Assembly (NCBI RefSeq): GCF_947499295.1
Contig: NZ_CANMNP010000010.1
Location: forward strand, 62,001 to 126,000
Source of the DNA: an uncultured Roseibium sp.
Lineage (GTDB): Bacteria > Pseudomonadota > Alphaproteobacteria > Rhizobiales > Stappiaceae
Direction of reading: 5' to 3'
Length of the DNA: 64,000 nt
Made by a program: the position numbers and the translations under genes. Positions 1 through 10,804 of this stretch are shown piece after piece; the first letter of the stretch is position 1; every line of letters begins with the position of its first letter. Under the pieces are notes generated by a model that was not told the origin of the DNA, did no database searches, and saw only the letters and a list, made by a program, of their open reading frames with translations.

Positions 1-108
1 CCATCAGACGGACCGAACATGGTGCCGCTCAACAAGTTGGAAGCGTTGTTAAAACAGCTGCAGGCGATTGATGCCGTCGTGAAATCCCAGGCTGATGCAG
101 CCGAGTAA
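1..108 (+). CDS. kdsA: KdsA C-terminal end (3-deoxy-D-manno-octulosonate-8-phosphate synthase), 5' truncated by window
   Basis: Only the last 35 codons are present, in frame from base 1, ending at TAA 106-108. The peptide contains SDGPNMVPL followed by KLEALLKQL, which is the typical C-terminal end of KdsA. The enzyme condenses phosphoenolpyruvate with arabinose-5-phosphate to make KDO-8-phosphate for lipopolysaccharide. kdsA just upstream of eno is a common order in alphaproteobacteria, which supports the call. The fragment is short, so the family assignment rests on the tail motif and the neighbourhood. Confidence 0.82.
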   Translation, partial: PSDGPNMVPLNKLEALLKQLQAIDAVVKSQADAAE

Positions 109-199
109 TGTTTGGGCCGCACCGAAAAGTGCGGCCTTATCTTTGGAGCGTCGTTCCGACCCTTAAGCCTTTTATCAGGCGTCCAGCAGTGCCGGTTAA

Positions 200-1525
<1,326 letters not shown>

Positions 1526-1556
1526 GCCAATTAGGCCAGTTACGAACTCAAGAAAC

Positions 1557-1587
1557 AAAAAGCCCCGCTTGATCGCGGGGCTTTTTA
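1557..1587. terminator. Bidirectional rho-independent terminator after eno
   Basis: A perfect GCCCCGC/GCGGGGC stem with a short loop is flanked by an A-run on the left and a T-run on the right. It can therefore end both eno (+) and the convergent DsbA-like gene (-). Confidence 0.9.
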
Positions 1588-1601
1588 CGTCTTGCCGTAG
1601 A

Positions 1602-2276
1602 TCAGTTTACCGTTTCGGTTTCCGGAAACGTGCGGGTTTCTTCCGCATGCTTCAACGCTGCGGCAATCGTTTCAGCCTTTTCTGCCCCGGCCAACACGAA
1701 CCGCCCATCAATGATGAAACACGGAACGCCTGTAATCCCGGACTCTTGCGCCTTGCCGATTTGAGCGATGGTCTTGTCGAGATCGGAATCCGTTTCAAAC
1801 AGCTGTTCAACCAGATCAGATTCCATACCTGCCTCGTCGGAAATCCTAACGAGAGTTTCGGATTTCGTTAGATCTTCTCCATCAAGGAAATAAGCTTTGA
1901 AAAGCCGCTCGACGACTTCGTCCTGCAGATCATCCGCTCTCGACCAGAGAATGAGTCGATGGCAGTCCAGTGTATTTGGCGACAATTTGATGGCATCGAA
2001 CGCAAAGTCGATGCCTTCCTCAAGGCCAGCTGCCTTGATCTGGCTGTAAAAGGCATTTGCCTGGTCCAGGCTCCCAAACTTGTCACTAAGGTACTGTTGC
2101 CGGTCTTTTCCAGTCTTGGGAAGCGTGGCGTCGAGTTGAAACGGATGCCAGCGAACCAATACATCAAGATCCGGGACTGATCTGATCGCTGCCTCCAACC
2201 GTCTCTTGCCGATATAGCACCAGGGGCACATCACATCGGAGACCACATCGACGGTCAAAGGGGCAACATCGGTCAT
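1602..2276 (-). CDS. DsbA-family oxidoreductase, FrnE-like
   Basis: A 224-residue thioredoxin-fold protein with a CPWC active site at residues 17-20, followed by YIGKRR, the usual FrnE-subfamily pattern. The insert domain (helical, residues ~60-140) and the cis-Pro region GVPCFIIDGRFVLAGA are present. No signal peptide is visible, so it is probably a cytosolic dithiol/disulfide oxidoreductase rather than a periplasmic DsbA. The substrate cannot be read from the sequence. It lies alone, convergent with eno. Confidence 0.9.
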   Translation of the reverse strand: MTDVAPLTVDVVSDVMCPWCYIGKRRLEAAIRSVPDLDVLVRWHPFQLDATLPKTGKDRQQYLSDKFGSLDQANAFYSQIKAAGLEEGIDFAFDAIKLSPNTLDCHRLILWSRADDLQDEVVERLFKAYFLDGEDLTKSETLVRISDEAGMESDLVEQLFETDSDLDKTIAQIGKAQESGITGVPCFIIDGRFVLAGAEKAETIAAALKHAEETRTFPETETVN

Positions 2277-2369
2277 TCATCCATCCATCATGAGTGTCAT
2301 TCACAAAGCCTAACGCCTTAATCGGATATGCCAACCCCAATTTCGGGGCAATCTTGTGGCAAAAGAGCT

Positions 2370-3551
2370 TCAAAGAACGGTATGACTCAAGATCGAGTTA
2401 ATACGTTTTTGAAGCCTCTCCGTCCCTGCCTCATTTTTCAAGACGGCCACCGGGCCGAAATCTCGAACCAGACAAACCAGGTCCTCGTCCCGACTTGTTG
2501 CATCAGCAACCGACAGAAGGGTCGCATTGATCTCTTCAAGATTGAAATCACTGGACACGGTCAAACCGAAATTTTCCGGCTGAAGTCTCATTTCCCATAG
2601 ATCAAGACCTCGAACGGCCAAAGCGTTGCTACAGGATTCAAGATAATTGGTGTAATCCTCAACACCGAGACCACCGTGATTGACCTGCTGCCTCAACCAG
2701 ACGTGGCTTTCCGCGAGAACACGGTCAGCAAGACGGCGCCGTTTTCCAAACCGGATGGCAGCTTTCAGTCTCCTACTCAGGGTTTCCTTACGGTTCTCTC
2801 CCGCAAGCACATCCGACGCACCGTTTCGGAACAAAAGGACAAAGTCTTCTTCACGCTCGCAAACGGCCAAGACAGGCAGACCTGCAAAACGGGAATCTCT
2901 TCGAATTTGCTGCATGTAGTCGATCGCATCATCAAAGGGAGCATCCACTACAACCGCATCAAATGCACGTTGAGACATAAATTCCACAGCCATATTGCCG
3001 TCAAAGGCTCCGACAACTTCAACTTTGTCGTCACTGGCGTCCTGCCATTCCAGAAAACGGCCGCTGAGACCGACAACCATAAGGCTGCTCGTTCCGCTAT
3101 GGTGCGGGGCGGTTCCAAATCCTGGGATGCGGCCAAATACTCTTCTTCGTAGCTGAGCTTCTTCAGACCGCAGGATTGCGCGTTGATGAATGCAGATCAA
3201 CATGATCAGTACGTCATCGGGCACAACCCGATCAATAATCGCGGTTGCCGGCAGGTCCTCGGGTAAAACATCTTCGCTGCCGGTCAGAACATAAAAGGGA
3301 ACTTCGCACGGCAACTTGGCAATTTCATTTAGAAGCCAACTGAAAAACGGACCGCGTTCCGTGTCATCAAAACCAGCGATATCCACCACGATGGCGGCGG
3401 GTAGGGCTGTCGGTAGGGCATTGCCGCGCGCAAACATGTCGTGAAGGGACACATCCAGATCTTCCGGATCGTCCCCGACACTGGTTCGCCTTGGACGCCG
3501 CCCCGCATACCAATAGGGACCACGCCAGGAAAGCGAAGTTTCAACGTCCAT
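2370..3551 (-). CDS. Receiver-like regulatory protein of unknown role (two receiver-like segments)
   Basis: About 393 residues. The first third and the middle both have alternating strand/helix pattern of CheY-like domains. One segment has FDAVVVDAPFDDA followed by LPVLAVCEREE, resembling the phospho-acceptor loop and the next strand of a receiver, while the N-terminal segment keeps IVVDIAGFDD. The C-terminal ~130 residues (from GKRRRLADRVLAES) fit no output domain I recognise, though the position resembles a badly decayed GGDEF. ATG 3551 is preferred over GTG 3557 because GGGAG lies five bases before it. It follows the adenylate-forming gene by about nine bases, so they are co-transcribed. 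No histidine kinase is nearby. Confidence 0.6.
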   Translation of the reverse strand: MDVETSLSWRGPYWYAGRRPRRTSVGDDPEDLDVSLHDMFARGNALPTALPAAIVVDIAGFDDTERGPFFSWLLNEIAKLPCEVPFYVLTGSEDVLPEDLPATAIIDRVVPDDVLIMLICIHQRAILRSEEAQLRRRVFGRIPGFGTAPHHSGTSSLMVVGLSGRFLEWQDASDDKVEVVGAFDGNMAVEFMSQRAFDAVVVDAPFDDAIDYMQQIRRDSRFAGLPVLAVCEREEDFVLLFRNGASDVLAGENRKETLSRRLKAAIRFGKRRRLADRVLAESHVWLRQQVNHGGLGVEDYTNYLESCSNALAVRGLDLWEMRLQPENFGLTVSSDFNLEEINATLLSVADATSRDEDLVCLVRDFGPVAVLKNEAGTERLQKRINSILSHTVL

Positions 3552-3560
3552 TCCCACTCC

Positions 3561-5192
3561 CTATGCCACGGCAGCCGGCAGTCGCTGCGTCCGCATGGTC
3601 AGCCTATCCCTGCAAAGCGTGCCATCGGCATTTTGAGGCAAAGACTGCAAGATCAGCACGCGATGGGGAATCTTGGCCAGGTCGACGCCCTCAGCATCAA
3701 GATAGGCGAAAAAGGCGCCCGCATCAGGCACATTTCCCGGTTCTGGTACGAGCGCCGCATACATTCTGGCCCCCAAAACACTGTCTTCGACGACGAAAGC
3801 AGCAGCTTCCCTGATGCCTGGATACCTTGAATAGATCACGTCGATCGTTTCGAGATTTCCGGTTCCAAGCGCATACTGGCCCGGAATGCCGAATCCGGAG
3901 ATGCCACCTTCTGACATTTCGACCTTGATATTGGTATTCAGATAGCCGGTTCCCTCCCACCGCACACGTCGCAGCTCACTGTTGATCGTGCGCCAACCTA
4001 TCTCGGGAACCATGGCCCCTTTCACCAAAAGCGTGGGTGTCTGATCTTCCACTTCGTCAGTCACAGAGACTTCAAGGAGGGCTGGCCCGCTTTCGCACCC
4101 GTTCGACCCGCTATACTTTCCCAGCGCGGTCGCCTTCATTTTGGCAGACGGCCCTCGAGCCTTGGCCACAAGTGCAAACTCATCTGCAACATGAAGATCA
4201 ACAAGCCTGCGACGCGCCACAAATGTGGTTGGATGTGGCGCAGCTATGTTCCAGGCTGCGAGTACCGACGTGTTGTTGTTTTCAAGCTTCCGGTCCAAAG
4301 TTTGCGCAAGTGGACCAGGTGTCATGACAACATCAGCACCAACTTCATTCGCATGTGCTGCAAGGTTTGCCAGAGATGTCGGGTGGTGCAAATGCAACGT
4401 TCCGCCAGTCTGCAGCCAGGGAACGAGGCCGCCTCCAAGTCCGGTCAGCCCACTTAGAGAGTAGGGCACGAGGATGTTGCTGGCTTCCTTGATATGAGCT
4501 TCTTGAACGACCATCTGGCCAGCGGCCATCCAATGGTTGTGGCACCTGCTCACAGGAACATTTTCTTCGCCGCTTCTGCTCCAGCAGATCGTGGCAGTAT
4601 GATCAGCCGGATCCGGACGGTCGCTGGACGAAAACTCAAGGTCGTCTGCCATATCACGCAGCAACGGCCCGAGTTCAATCAGTCCATCCGGAACGTCCTT
4701 GCCGAGCCCAAAAACGAAACGCAGTGAAAAGAGGTCGGCGGCAACATCGCGGGCCGCGACACCAACATCTCTGGTTTCAACACGATCAGCCGCAACGAAG
4801 CCTTTTGCTCCTATTGAATTCAACGCCTCCAGCACATTCTTTTGGCGCCAATGCAGAGGTAATGGGGATACGATGAGGTTGGCCCTGAAAGCTGCCAAAA
4901 GAGCAATCACCGTATCGACCGTGTTGGGCGACTGAACGCCGATAACATGATCGGCGGACAAACCAACAGTACTGTAAAACGCAGCCAGCCGGTCGACTTC
5001 ACGATCGGCTTCAGCATAAGTCAGCGATCTTGGACCGCCTCCTGTCCAATCGGCCCGGTCGGGTGCGTCCACAAGGGCCAGTCTGTCTGGATGTTCGGAG
5101 GCTGTTTTCTTAAGGAGATCGTCAAGCGGCACATCGGACCAAGCTCCGCTTTCGTGGTACTCCTTTGCAAGGCTTTCTTGAGTGACTTTCAT
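3561..5192 (-). CDS. Degenerate class I adenylate-forming (acyl-CoA synthetase-like) protein
   Basis: A 543-residue protein with the layout of the ANL superfamily: an N-terminal domain with LTYAEADREVDRLAAF near residue 75 and a small C-terminal domain with AAAFVVEDSVLGARMYAALV. The catalytic motifs are eroded. The P-loop region that is usually TSGTTGxPK reads CWSRSGEENVPV, the YGxTE region is not recognisable, and the last motif reads DGTLCRD where a catalytic lysine (GK) is expected. It may therefore be a non-catalytic or altered homologue. It sits between a binding-protein gene (24 bases upstream) and the receiver-like gene (about nine bases downstream), an operon of three. Family membership is fairly secure; function is unknown. 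Confidence 0.7.
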   Translation of the reverse strand: MKVTQESLAKEYHESGAWSDVPLDDLLKKTASEHPDRLALVDAPDRADWTGGGPRSLTYAEADREVDRLAAFYSTVGLSADHVIGVQSPNTVDTVIALLAAFRANLIVSPLPLHWRQKNVLEALNSIGAKGFVAADRVETRDVGVAARDVAADLFSLRFVFGLGKDVPDGLIELGPLLRDMADDLEFSSSDRPDPADHTATICWSRSGEENVPVSRCHNHWMAAGQMVVQEAHIKEASNILVPYSLSGLTGLGGGLVPWLQTGGTLHLHHPTSLANLAAHANEVGADVVMTPGPLAQTLDRKLENNNTSVLAAWNIAAPHPTTFVARRRLVDLHVADEFALVAKARGPSAKMKATALGKYSGSNGCESGPALLEVSVTDEVEDQTPTLLVKGAMVPEIGWRTINSELRRVRWEGTGYLNTNIKVEMSEGGISGFGIPGQYALGTGNLETIDVIYSRYPGIREAAAFVVEDSVLGARMYAALVPEPGNVPDAGAFFAYLDAEGVDLAKIPHRVLILQSLPQNADGTLCRDRLTMRTQRLPAAVA

Positions 5193-5216
5193 ATTATCTT
5201 TCGTCCATAGGTCCGA

Positions 5217-7088
5217 TCATTGAGCGGTGGCTGACCACCAAGTGTCGAATTCATGCCCGTAAAGGGAGTGCGACTGCGGTGGGATGACCTTTTTCCAATG
5301 GGCAACCCAGTCATCTGAAACGTGATACAACGGAACGGCGTAAGCTCCTGAGATGAGCACACGGTCGAAGGCTCTGACGGCATCGACGAAATGCTCGCGG
5401 CTGCGTGCTCCAACGATCTCATTGATCAATGCATCAATTGCCGGCTCCCGAGCACCCACAAAATTGAAGGAACCTTCCTGATCCGCTGCTTTCGTCGACC
5501 AGCGTCCATATTGTTCTGCACCCGGTGACAACGATGCCCTCCAGGTGTTGAAAACCATATCGAACTCGCGCTTGGTCCGTCGGTCTTCAAACTGCGCCGG
5601 ATCAACACTTCGCACAGTTGCTTCAATGCCTAGAAGTTCGAGTGTACGGATATAGGCCAGTGCAAGCTTTTCTTCGTCTTCGTTCTTTGCGAGGATCTCA
5701 AACGATAGCGGCTTTCCGGTCGCCTTGTTCACGAGTTTCCGGTTATCCAGGCTATACCCTGCCTCGCCAAACGTTTCGAGCGCTTCACGCAGGACTTTCC
5801 TGTCCCGTCCGGAGCCGTCCGCATCTGCAGGCCTCCAGGTACCGGCCATGACTTCCGGGTCCACCGCATCAGGGAAGGGCGCCAGCAATTCCTTTTCGCG
5901 CTCGCTTGCAGGCCGTCCAATAGAAGACAGATCTGAATTGTCCCAATACCCAGCGGTGCGTTGATAGAGCCCGTAGTAGAGGTTCGCGTTCACCCACTTG
6001 AAATCGAAGAGCATGCTGAGGGCTTTGCGGACGTTTTTGTCCGTAAATTGCTCACGCCTGGTGTTAAACGCAATGCCTTGCATTTTGGCAGGGATACCGA
6101 ATGGAATAGCGAGCTTCTCAACGTCACCGTTTTCAGCCGCCGGAAAGTCAAATCCGGTCGCCCAACGTGCCGGGTCGCGGAACTGGAGCGCATTCACAAG
6201 GCCTTTCTTGAAGGCCTCCTGGAGTGTCGTTTCATCTCTGAAATATTCGACCCGGATCTCGTTGAAATTGTCGAAACCGGCTTTGACCGGCAGATCTTTC
6301 GCCCAGTAGTCAGGATTCTTTTCATAGACGACCAATCGACCCGCTTCGATCGTCTTGAAAGTATATGGGCCAGACCCGACTGGCGGGTTAAGTGAGGACT
6401 TGTCGAAATTCTCGGCATCTGTGTGTTTTTTGGAGAAGATCGGTGCCAGCGCAATGAGCAGAGGCAATTCGCGATTGTCTCCATTTTCAAACACAAGCTT
6501 TAGACGGTTTGGGGCGGTAACCTGCTTTTCCTTGATAGCTGCGTACCAGTTACGATAGGGCGGCCGCCCCTTTTCTTCGATGATTTCGAGCGAAAAAATG
6601 ATGTCGTCAACGGTTAAGGGTGTGCCGTCGGAAAACTTGGCGTTCGGGTTCAGCTCGAACTCGATCCATTCGCGGCTATCGGGCATGCGAACGCGCTGTG
6701 CGACGAGCCCATAAAGCGAAAAAGGTTCCGCATAGGAGCGAACGAGAAGGCTCTCCAAGATGTTGTTGCCAAACTGGCGTTCGCGCATCCCTCTTGCCGT
6801 TGTCCAACCACCTTGAACAATGAACTGATTCATGCTGTCGAAGGTTCCCTGAACGCCAAGCGTTATGGAGCCGCCCTTGGGAGCATCTGGATTGGCGTAG
6901 GGAAACGGTTCATCGGGTCCAAGGGCAGGGGATCCGTGCATGGATATGCCATGAACCCACGGCACGTCTTTATCATCGGCAAAAGCTGTTGAACCCGAAA
7001 ATGGCACCGCCGAAAGGGAAAGCGCAAGCGCAGCCCCAAGGACACCGTTCTTCAGAAGTGAATGCACAGTACTATCAATAAAACGCAT
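5217..7088 (-). CDS. Extracellular solute-binding protein family 5 (YejA-like)
   Basis: A 623-residue periplasmic binding protein. The N-terminus has a signal peptide ending around FADDKD. The family-5 signature is present: FELNPNAKFSDGTPLTVDDI, then NPPVGSGPYTFKTI, and ARWATGFDFPA further on. This length and the WVHGISMHGSPALGPD start fit the YejA branch, which binds peptides or similar ligands for an ABC importer. No yejB/E/F permease or ATPase genes are adjacent, so it either uses a transporter encoded elsewhere or serves another role with the two downstream genes. It is the first gene of the minus-strand operon. Confidence 0.9.
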   Translation of the reverse strand: MRFIDSTVHSLLKNGVLGAALALSLSAVPFSGSTAFADDKDVPWVHGISMHGSPALGPDEPFPYANPDAPKGGSITLGVQGTFDSMNQFIVQGGWTTARGMRERQFGNNILESLLVRSYAEPFSLYGLVAQRVRMPDSREWIEFELNPNAKFSDGTPLTVDDIIFSLEIIEEKGRPPYRNWYAAIKEKQVTAPNRLKLVFENGDNRELPLLIALAPIFSKKHTDAENFDKSSLNPPVGSGPYTFKTIEAGRLVVYEKNPDYWAKDLPVKAGFDNFNEIRVEYFRDETTLQEAFKKGLVNALQFRDPARWATGFDFPAAENGDVEKLAIPFGIPAKMQGIAFNTRREQFTDKNVRKALSMLFDFKWVNANLYYGLYQRTAGYWDNSDLSSIGRPASEREKELLAPFPDAVDPEVMAGTWRPADADGSGRDRKVLREALETFGEAGYSLDNRKLVNKATGKPLSFEILAKNEDEEKLALAYIRTLELLGIEATVRSVDPAQFEDRRTKREFDMVFNTWRASLSPGAEQYGRWSTKAADQEGSFNFVGAREPAIDALINEIVGARSREHFVDAVRAFDRVLISGAYAVPLYHVSDDWVAHWKKVIPPQSHSLYGHEFDTWWSATAQ

Positions 7089-7353
7089 GACAACCGCCCG
7101 AGATACCGTTGATTCTCACCCTTTAGCCTAACACAAGGATTGTTGAGACGCGCCCGACGCAAGAAATAAACACCAAGATATTCAGATTTGAATCCAGGAC
7201 AGGGCCTACGTTGCAAATCGGCCACCCTCTTGCCCTAATTAAGTGCGTTACCATGTTTTCACGGATCAAATGTTCTATCGGGTCTTGCGGTTACATCCGG
7301 AATGGCTCAGAACAACGCGAAAGTTTCGCACACGCACGATTGAGGACGTTTCG

Positions 7354-7965
7354 ATGAAGAGTGTTTTGAAAAGAGGATTGTTTGGATGCGCTGCAGGAGC
7401 GTTCCTGGCTGTGTCTTCTTTTGCAGGTGCTCCCGCAATCGCCCAGGAAGAAAATAGCCCTTGGACGAAGGCGTGTAACACCAATCCGAAGACGCAGAAG
7501 GAAATCTGCTTCATCTCGATTGAACTGCGCACCAACACAGGCCAATTCCTGAGCAACATCGCTATTCAGGAAACGGAAGGCGAAGCACGCAAGAAACTGC
7601 TTGTTGCCGTTCCGACGGGTGTTCTTATTCAGCCGGGCTTGCGCATTCAAATTGACGACAGCAAGCCCGTGCAAGGCAAATACAGCATCTGTGCACCCAA
7701 CGCCTGCTATGCTGAACTTGCTATCGATGAGACTTTCATCAACGCCATGAAGCAGGGCGGCGAAATGAGGGTTGCACCTTACAACCAGCAGGCCAAGGAA
7801 ATCGTCTTCAAAATGACGCTGATCGGTTTCACCAAGGTCTATGACGGTGATCCGATGAACATTGCAGAACTGCAAGAACGTCAGGAAGAATTGCAAAGCG
7901 AGCTGCAAAAACGCGCTGACGAGGCACGTCAGAAGCTGATTGACGCTCAAAAAGCCAGCGAATAG
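7354..7965 (+). CDS. Invasion-associated locus B (IalB) family protein
   Basis: About 203 residues from ATG 7354, which has GAGG upstream; the longer reading frame to 7243 adds no plausible signal. Residues 1-29 are a signal peptide ending APAIAQEE. The mature part has WTKAC and ICFISIELRT, then ICAPNACYAEL, a pair of cysteine pairs typical for IalB proteins. The last ~35 residues form a charged helix (ELQERQEELQSELQKR), probably a coiled coil. In alphaproteobacteria such proteins are periplasmic or envelope-linked; despite the name most are not virulence factors. Monocistronic, closed by a terminator. Confidence 0.85.
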   Translation: MKSVLKRGLFGCAAGAFLAVSSFAGAPAIAQEENSPWTKACNTNPKTQKEICFISIELRTNTGQFLSNIAIQETEGEARKKLLVAVPTGVLIQPGLRIQIDDSKPVQGKYSICAPNACYAELAIDETFINAMKQGGEMRVAPYNQQAKEIVFKMTLIGFTKVYDGDPMNIAELQERQEELQSELQKRADEARQKLIDAQKASE

Positions 7966-7990
7966 CCACAAGCTTCTGCTTGAATGCACA

Positions 7991-8020
7991 AAGGCCGGAA
8001 CAATCGTTCCGGCCTTTTTC
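7991..8020 (+). terminator. Rho-independent terminator after IalB gene
   Basis: A perfect nine-base stem GGCCGGAAC/GTTCCGGCC with a four-base loop, then TTTTT. The preceding A-run is short, so it mainly serves the plus-strand gene. Confidence 0.9.
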
Positions 8021-8048
8021 TTGTCATTTCACAATGACATAAATCTGT

Positions 8049-8372
8049 CTAGTGGATCTCGACGCTTCGCGGCAAATAGGAACCGTCGGTCTGTTCCTCA
8101 AATATCTCTTCCACCTGCGGGTGCCGCACCGGTTCACCGGTCATGTCAGGTTCGAGATTTTGCTCGCTCACATAGGCGACGTATTCAGTCTCTTCGTTCT
8201 CAGCAAGCAGGTGATAGAACGGCTGGTCGCGCTGCGGACGCACGTCCTCTGGAATTGCGTTCCACCATTCTTCCGTGTTGCTGAACGTTGGGTCGACATC
8301 GAATATTACGCCCCTGAAGGGATAGATCCGGTGTCGAACGACCTGTCCAATTCTGAATTTTGCCGTCCGCAT
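8049..8372 (-). CDS. hspQ: Heat-shock protein HspQ (hemimethylated-DNA-binding YccV family)
   Basis: About 107 residues from ATG 8372; the longer frame adds a poor N-terminus. The protein begins AKFRIGQVVRHRIYPFRGV and contains the family core GVIFDVDP, then DQPFYHLLAEN and YVSEQNLEPD. In enterics HspQ affects DnaA stability and acts as a specificity factor for Lon; the alphaproteobacterial role is presumed similar. Length equals the family norm. It is convergent with the IalB gene. Confidence 0.92.
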   Translation of the reverse strand: MRTAKFRIGQVVRHRIYPFRGVIFDVDPTFSNTEEWWNAIPEDVRPQRDQPFYHLLAENEETEYVAYVSEQNLEPDMTGEPVRHPQVEEIFEEQTDGSYLPRSVEIH

Positions 8373-8474
8373 GGTTACTCGTCCGCCTACTGCATGCAAT
8401 GCCGGGATACCGTGTCAGCAGCCTGCTTGCAAGCGTTGTGACATTAAACCTTAGACATCGAGCCTTGCGAAAGT

Positions 8475-9518
8475 CTAAAGACCATAGATTTCAGCAAGCT
8501 CACTGTCCTTCGATGACACAAGTTCCGCCAAATCTACAATCACCTTTGCTTGTTTCCATGTGGCATCGTCTTGCATCTTACCATCAATCATGACCGCACC
8601 CGTACCGTCTGGCATCGCATCTAGAATCTTCTTTGCAAATGCGACTTCAGCCGGATCGGGAGAGAACACCTTCTTGGCAATATCAATCTGGGTCGGGTGA
8701 AGGGACCAAGCGCCCAAACATCCCATCAGGAATGCATTTCGAAACTGGCTTTCGCAGGCTTGAGCATCGGAGAAATCGCCGAAGGGGCCATAGAAGGGTT
8801 TCAATCCATAGGACAGGCAGGCATCGACCATCTTGCCAACAGTGTAGTGCCACAAATCCTGCTGGTAGGCTGTCCGTGCATTGCCCGTTTCCTCCGGATC
8901 GGCCAGGACCGCATAATCGGGATGACCGCCACCGACACGCGTTGTTTTCATGCCGCGTGAAGCCGCCAGATCTGCCGGACCCAGGCTCATGCCATGCATT
9001 CTCGGGCTGGCAGCGGCAATTGCCTCAACGTTTTTTACGCCTTCTGCCGTCTCGAGAATGGCATGGATCATGATTGGCCTGGCAAGACCGGACTTGGCTT
9101 CGAGCTGAGCCAGCAGCTGATCCAGATAGTGGACGTCCCAAGGGCCTTCGACCTTAGGCAGCATGACGACATCAAGCTTATCGCCCACAGCAGGAACAAT
9201 TTCCAGGAGGTCATCCAGAAACCAGGGGCTGTTCAGGCAATTGACACGTGTCCACAATCCCGTTGAACCGAAGTCGTTGTCTTTCGCGAGCTGTATGAAG
9301 CCATTGCGGGCATCAGTTTTAGCGTCCGCAGGGATGGCATCTTCCAGGTTCCCAAGCACGACATCGACCTTCTTGATCAGGTCGGGCACTTTCGCACGCA
9401 TTTTCTCAATATGGGGCGGGACGAAATGAATCATCCGCTCAAGAGTGACCGGCAACTCCCTGAACGGCGACGGTGCGCCAATCGCAAGAGGTTGATAAAA
9501 CGCGCTCGGGGTCTTCAT
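8475..9518 (-). CDS. L-malyl-CoA / beta-methylmalyl-CoA lyase-like (HpcH/CitE family)
   Basis: A 347-residue TIM-barrel lyase of the CitE/malyl-CoA lyase family. Visible motifs are [13 protein letters not shown] (substrate and metal acidic region), [11 protein letters not shown] with the metal-ligand Glu, [14 protein letters not shown] with the metal Asp, and [16 protein letters not shown] near the end. The family cleaves malyl-CoA to glyoxylate and acetyl-CoA, or methylmalyl-CoA to propionyl-CoA and glyoxylate, as in the ethylmalonyl-CoA pathway and DMSP/propionate-type metabolism. Which acyl-CoA is used cannot be read. It stands between hspQ and a lipid acyltransferase gene, all on the minus strand with ~100-base gaps. 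Confidence 0.87.
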   Translation of the reverse strand: MKTPSAFYQPLAIGAPSPFRELPVTLERMIHFVPPHIEKMRAKVPDLIKKVDVVLGNLEDAIPADAKTDARNGFIQLAKDNDFGSTGLWTRVNCLNSPWFLDDLLEIVPAVGDKLDVVMLPKVEGPWDVHYLDQLLAQLEAKSGLARPIMIHAILETAEGVKNVEAIAAASPRMHGMSLGPADLAASRGMKTTRVGGGHPDYAVLADPEETGNARTAYQQDLWHYTVGKMVDACLSYGLKPFYGPFGDFSDAQACESQFRNAFLMGCLGAWSLHPTQIDIAKKVFSPDPAEVAFAKKILDAMPDGTGAVMIDGKMQDDATWKQAKVIVDLAELVSSKDSELAEIYGL

Positions 9519-9610
9519 GTATCAGCATCCTCCACCAGTATGGGAGATAGCTATAGCGCCAATGCTGCGCTGCAACCATCCCCCGAAAGGCGAAAGGCTC
9601 AATCAGACGG

Positions 9611-10576
9611 TCAACCCAAATCTAGCTTGGCAATCGCAGCTTTGCGCGCCTGTTTTTGAGCAGAGGTCTTGCCGGGAGGCGCCCATTTCTTGTGGATCCA
9701 CATCCACTGATCGGGATATTCGCGAATCCAATCCTCAAACACCGCATGGATCTGTGCGGTTGCTGCCTCGATATCGGCCTGCCGGTTGTCAGTAACCGGG
9801 ACATGTATAGCCCGACCTTCGACACGAAAGTGAACGCCCTTCTTTCGGACAACTCTTCCAAGGACGATTGGAACATTGCAGGAGCGTGCAAGCGATGCCG
9901 GAACAGGATTGGCATAAGCCAATTGTCCGAAAAAGGGCACTTGTATGCCTCTTGTTTCCCGCAAATCTCCCATCATGGCGACGACACCACCCGATTTGAG
10001 CGTTGCAAGTATTTTACGCGCCGTCTGGTGGCTTTTGGAAAGCAGGCCTCCTTTATAGAGGTCCCGTCTGAGGGCCCGCAACGCCTTGTCAGCCTCCGGA
10101 TTTCGGAGAGCCTGATAAATTCCCGTAATTGAAAGTCCATTTTGGACAGCAGGCTGGACACACAGCTCCCAGTTTGCGCTGTGAAGCGAAACGAACATAC
10201 ATGCCTTGCCGCCTTTCAGCAGCTCTTGCGTCTCGTCGTCGGCGTCCGCTTCAAACCGGTTTTTCTTGCGCAAAAGCCTGTCGATATGGAACGTTTCTGC
10301 CGCGACCCGTCCTAGGTTTTCCCACATGCCACGAACAATTCTTTCACGCTCTTCTGGCGACATTTCCGGAAACGCCTTTTCCAGATGCCGAAGCGCACGC
10401 TTGTGCCTTGCATTCAAAGGAGCGAGCCGGCGCCAGGCCGTGCCCATAACGAAAGACGCAACATCGACCGGAATGAGTCGAAACACCCAAATTGCGGCAT
10501 GAAGGGCGAGACCTTCGACCCAATTCTGAAAAGCCGTCAGCTTGGGATGATTGCGCTGTCTTTTCTTCCGTGACAT
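9611..10576 (-). CDS. Lysophospholipid/lipid A acyltransferase (LpxL/HtrB-like)
   Basis: About 321 residues from ATG 10576; the frame can be extended to a TTG at 10633 but that is less likely. It has a basic N-terminus, one hydrophobic helix (WVEGLALHAAIWVFRLI), and the acyltransferase features SLHSANWE (catalytic His), MMGDLRETRGIQVPFFG and EYPDQWMWIHKKW. This family adds secondary acyl chains to lipid A (or acylates ornithine/phospholipid acceptors) at the inner membrane. The exact acceptor is not known. Confidence 0.85.
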   Translation of the reverse strand: MSRKKRQRNHPKLTAFQNWVEGLALHAAIWVFRLIPVDVASFVMGTAWRRLAPLNARHKRALRHLEKAFPEMSPEERERIVRGMWENLGRVAAETFHIDRLLRKKNRFEADADDETQELLKGGKACMFVSLHSANWELCVQPAVQNGLSITGIYQALRNPEADKALRALRRDLYKGGLLSKSHQTARKILATLKSGGVVAMMGDLRETRGIQVPFFGQLAYANPVPASLARSCNVPIVLGRVVRKKGVHFRVEGRAIHVPVTDNRQADIEAATAQIHAVFEDWIREYPDQWMWIHKKWAPPGKTSAQKQARKAAIAKLDLG

Positions 10577-10804
10577 TTCGGACAAGTGCTCTCGTTTTTT
10601 GCACCTCTTTAATTGGAAGAGGGCTTGTCCCAATCAGGTCCGCTTGAATGTGACCTTGCGATGTGGTTTCAGACCTGATTGGAATGCGGGTCAACGTGTT
10701 GACCTTTAAGTCACGCGTCCTAGCCAAGCCAGGCGCAAGATGCAAGCGCCTTCCGACTATTGCCCAGTATGAACCGTCACAGTCTATCGAACTCTGGAAG
10801 TTGA

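Noticed and set aside
7291-7989. 232-codon frame opposite the IalB gene
   Set aside because: Antisense of a gene with a signal peptide, cysteine pattern and terminator; no support of its own.
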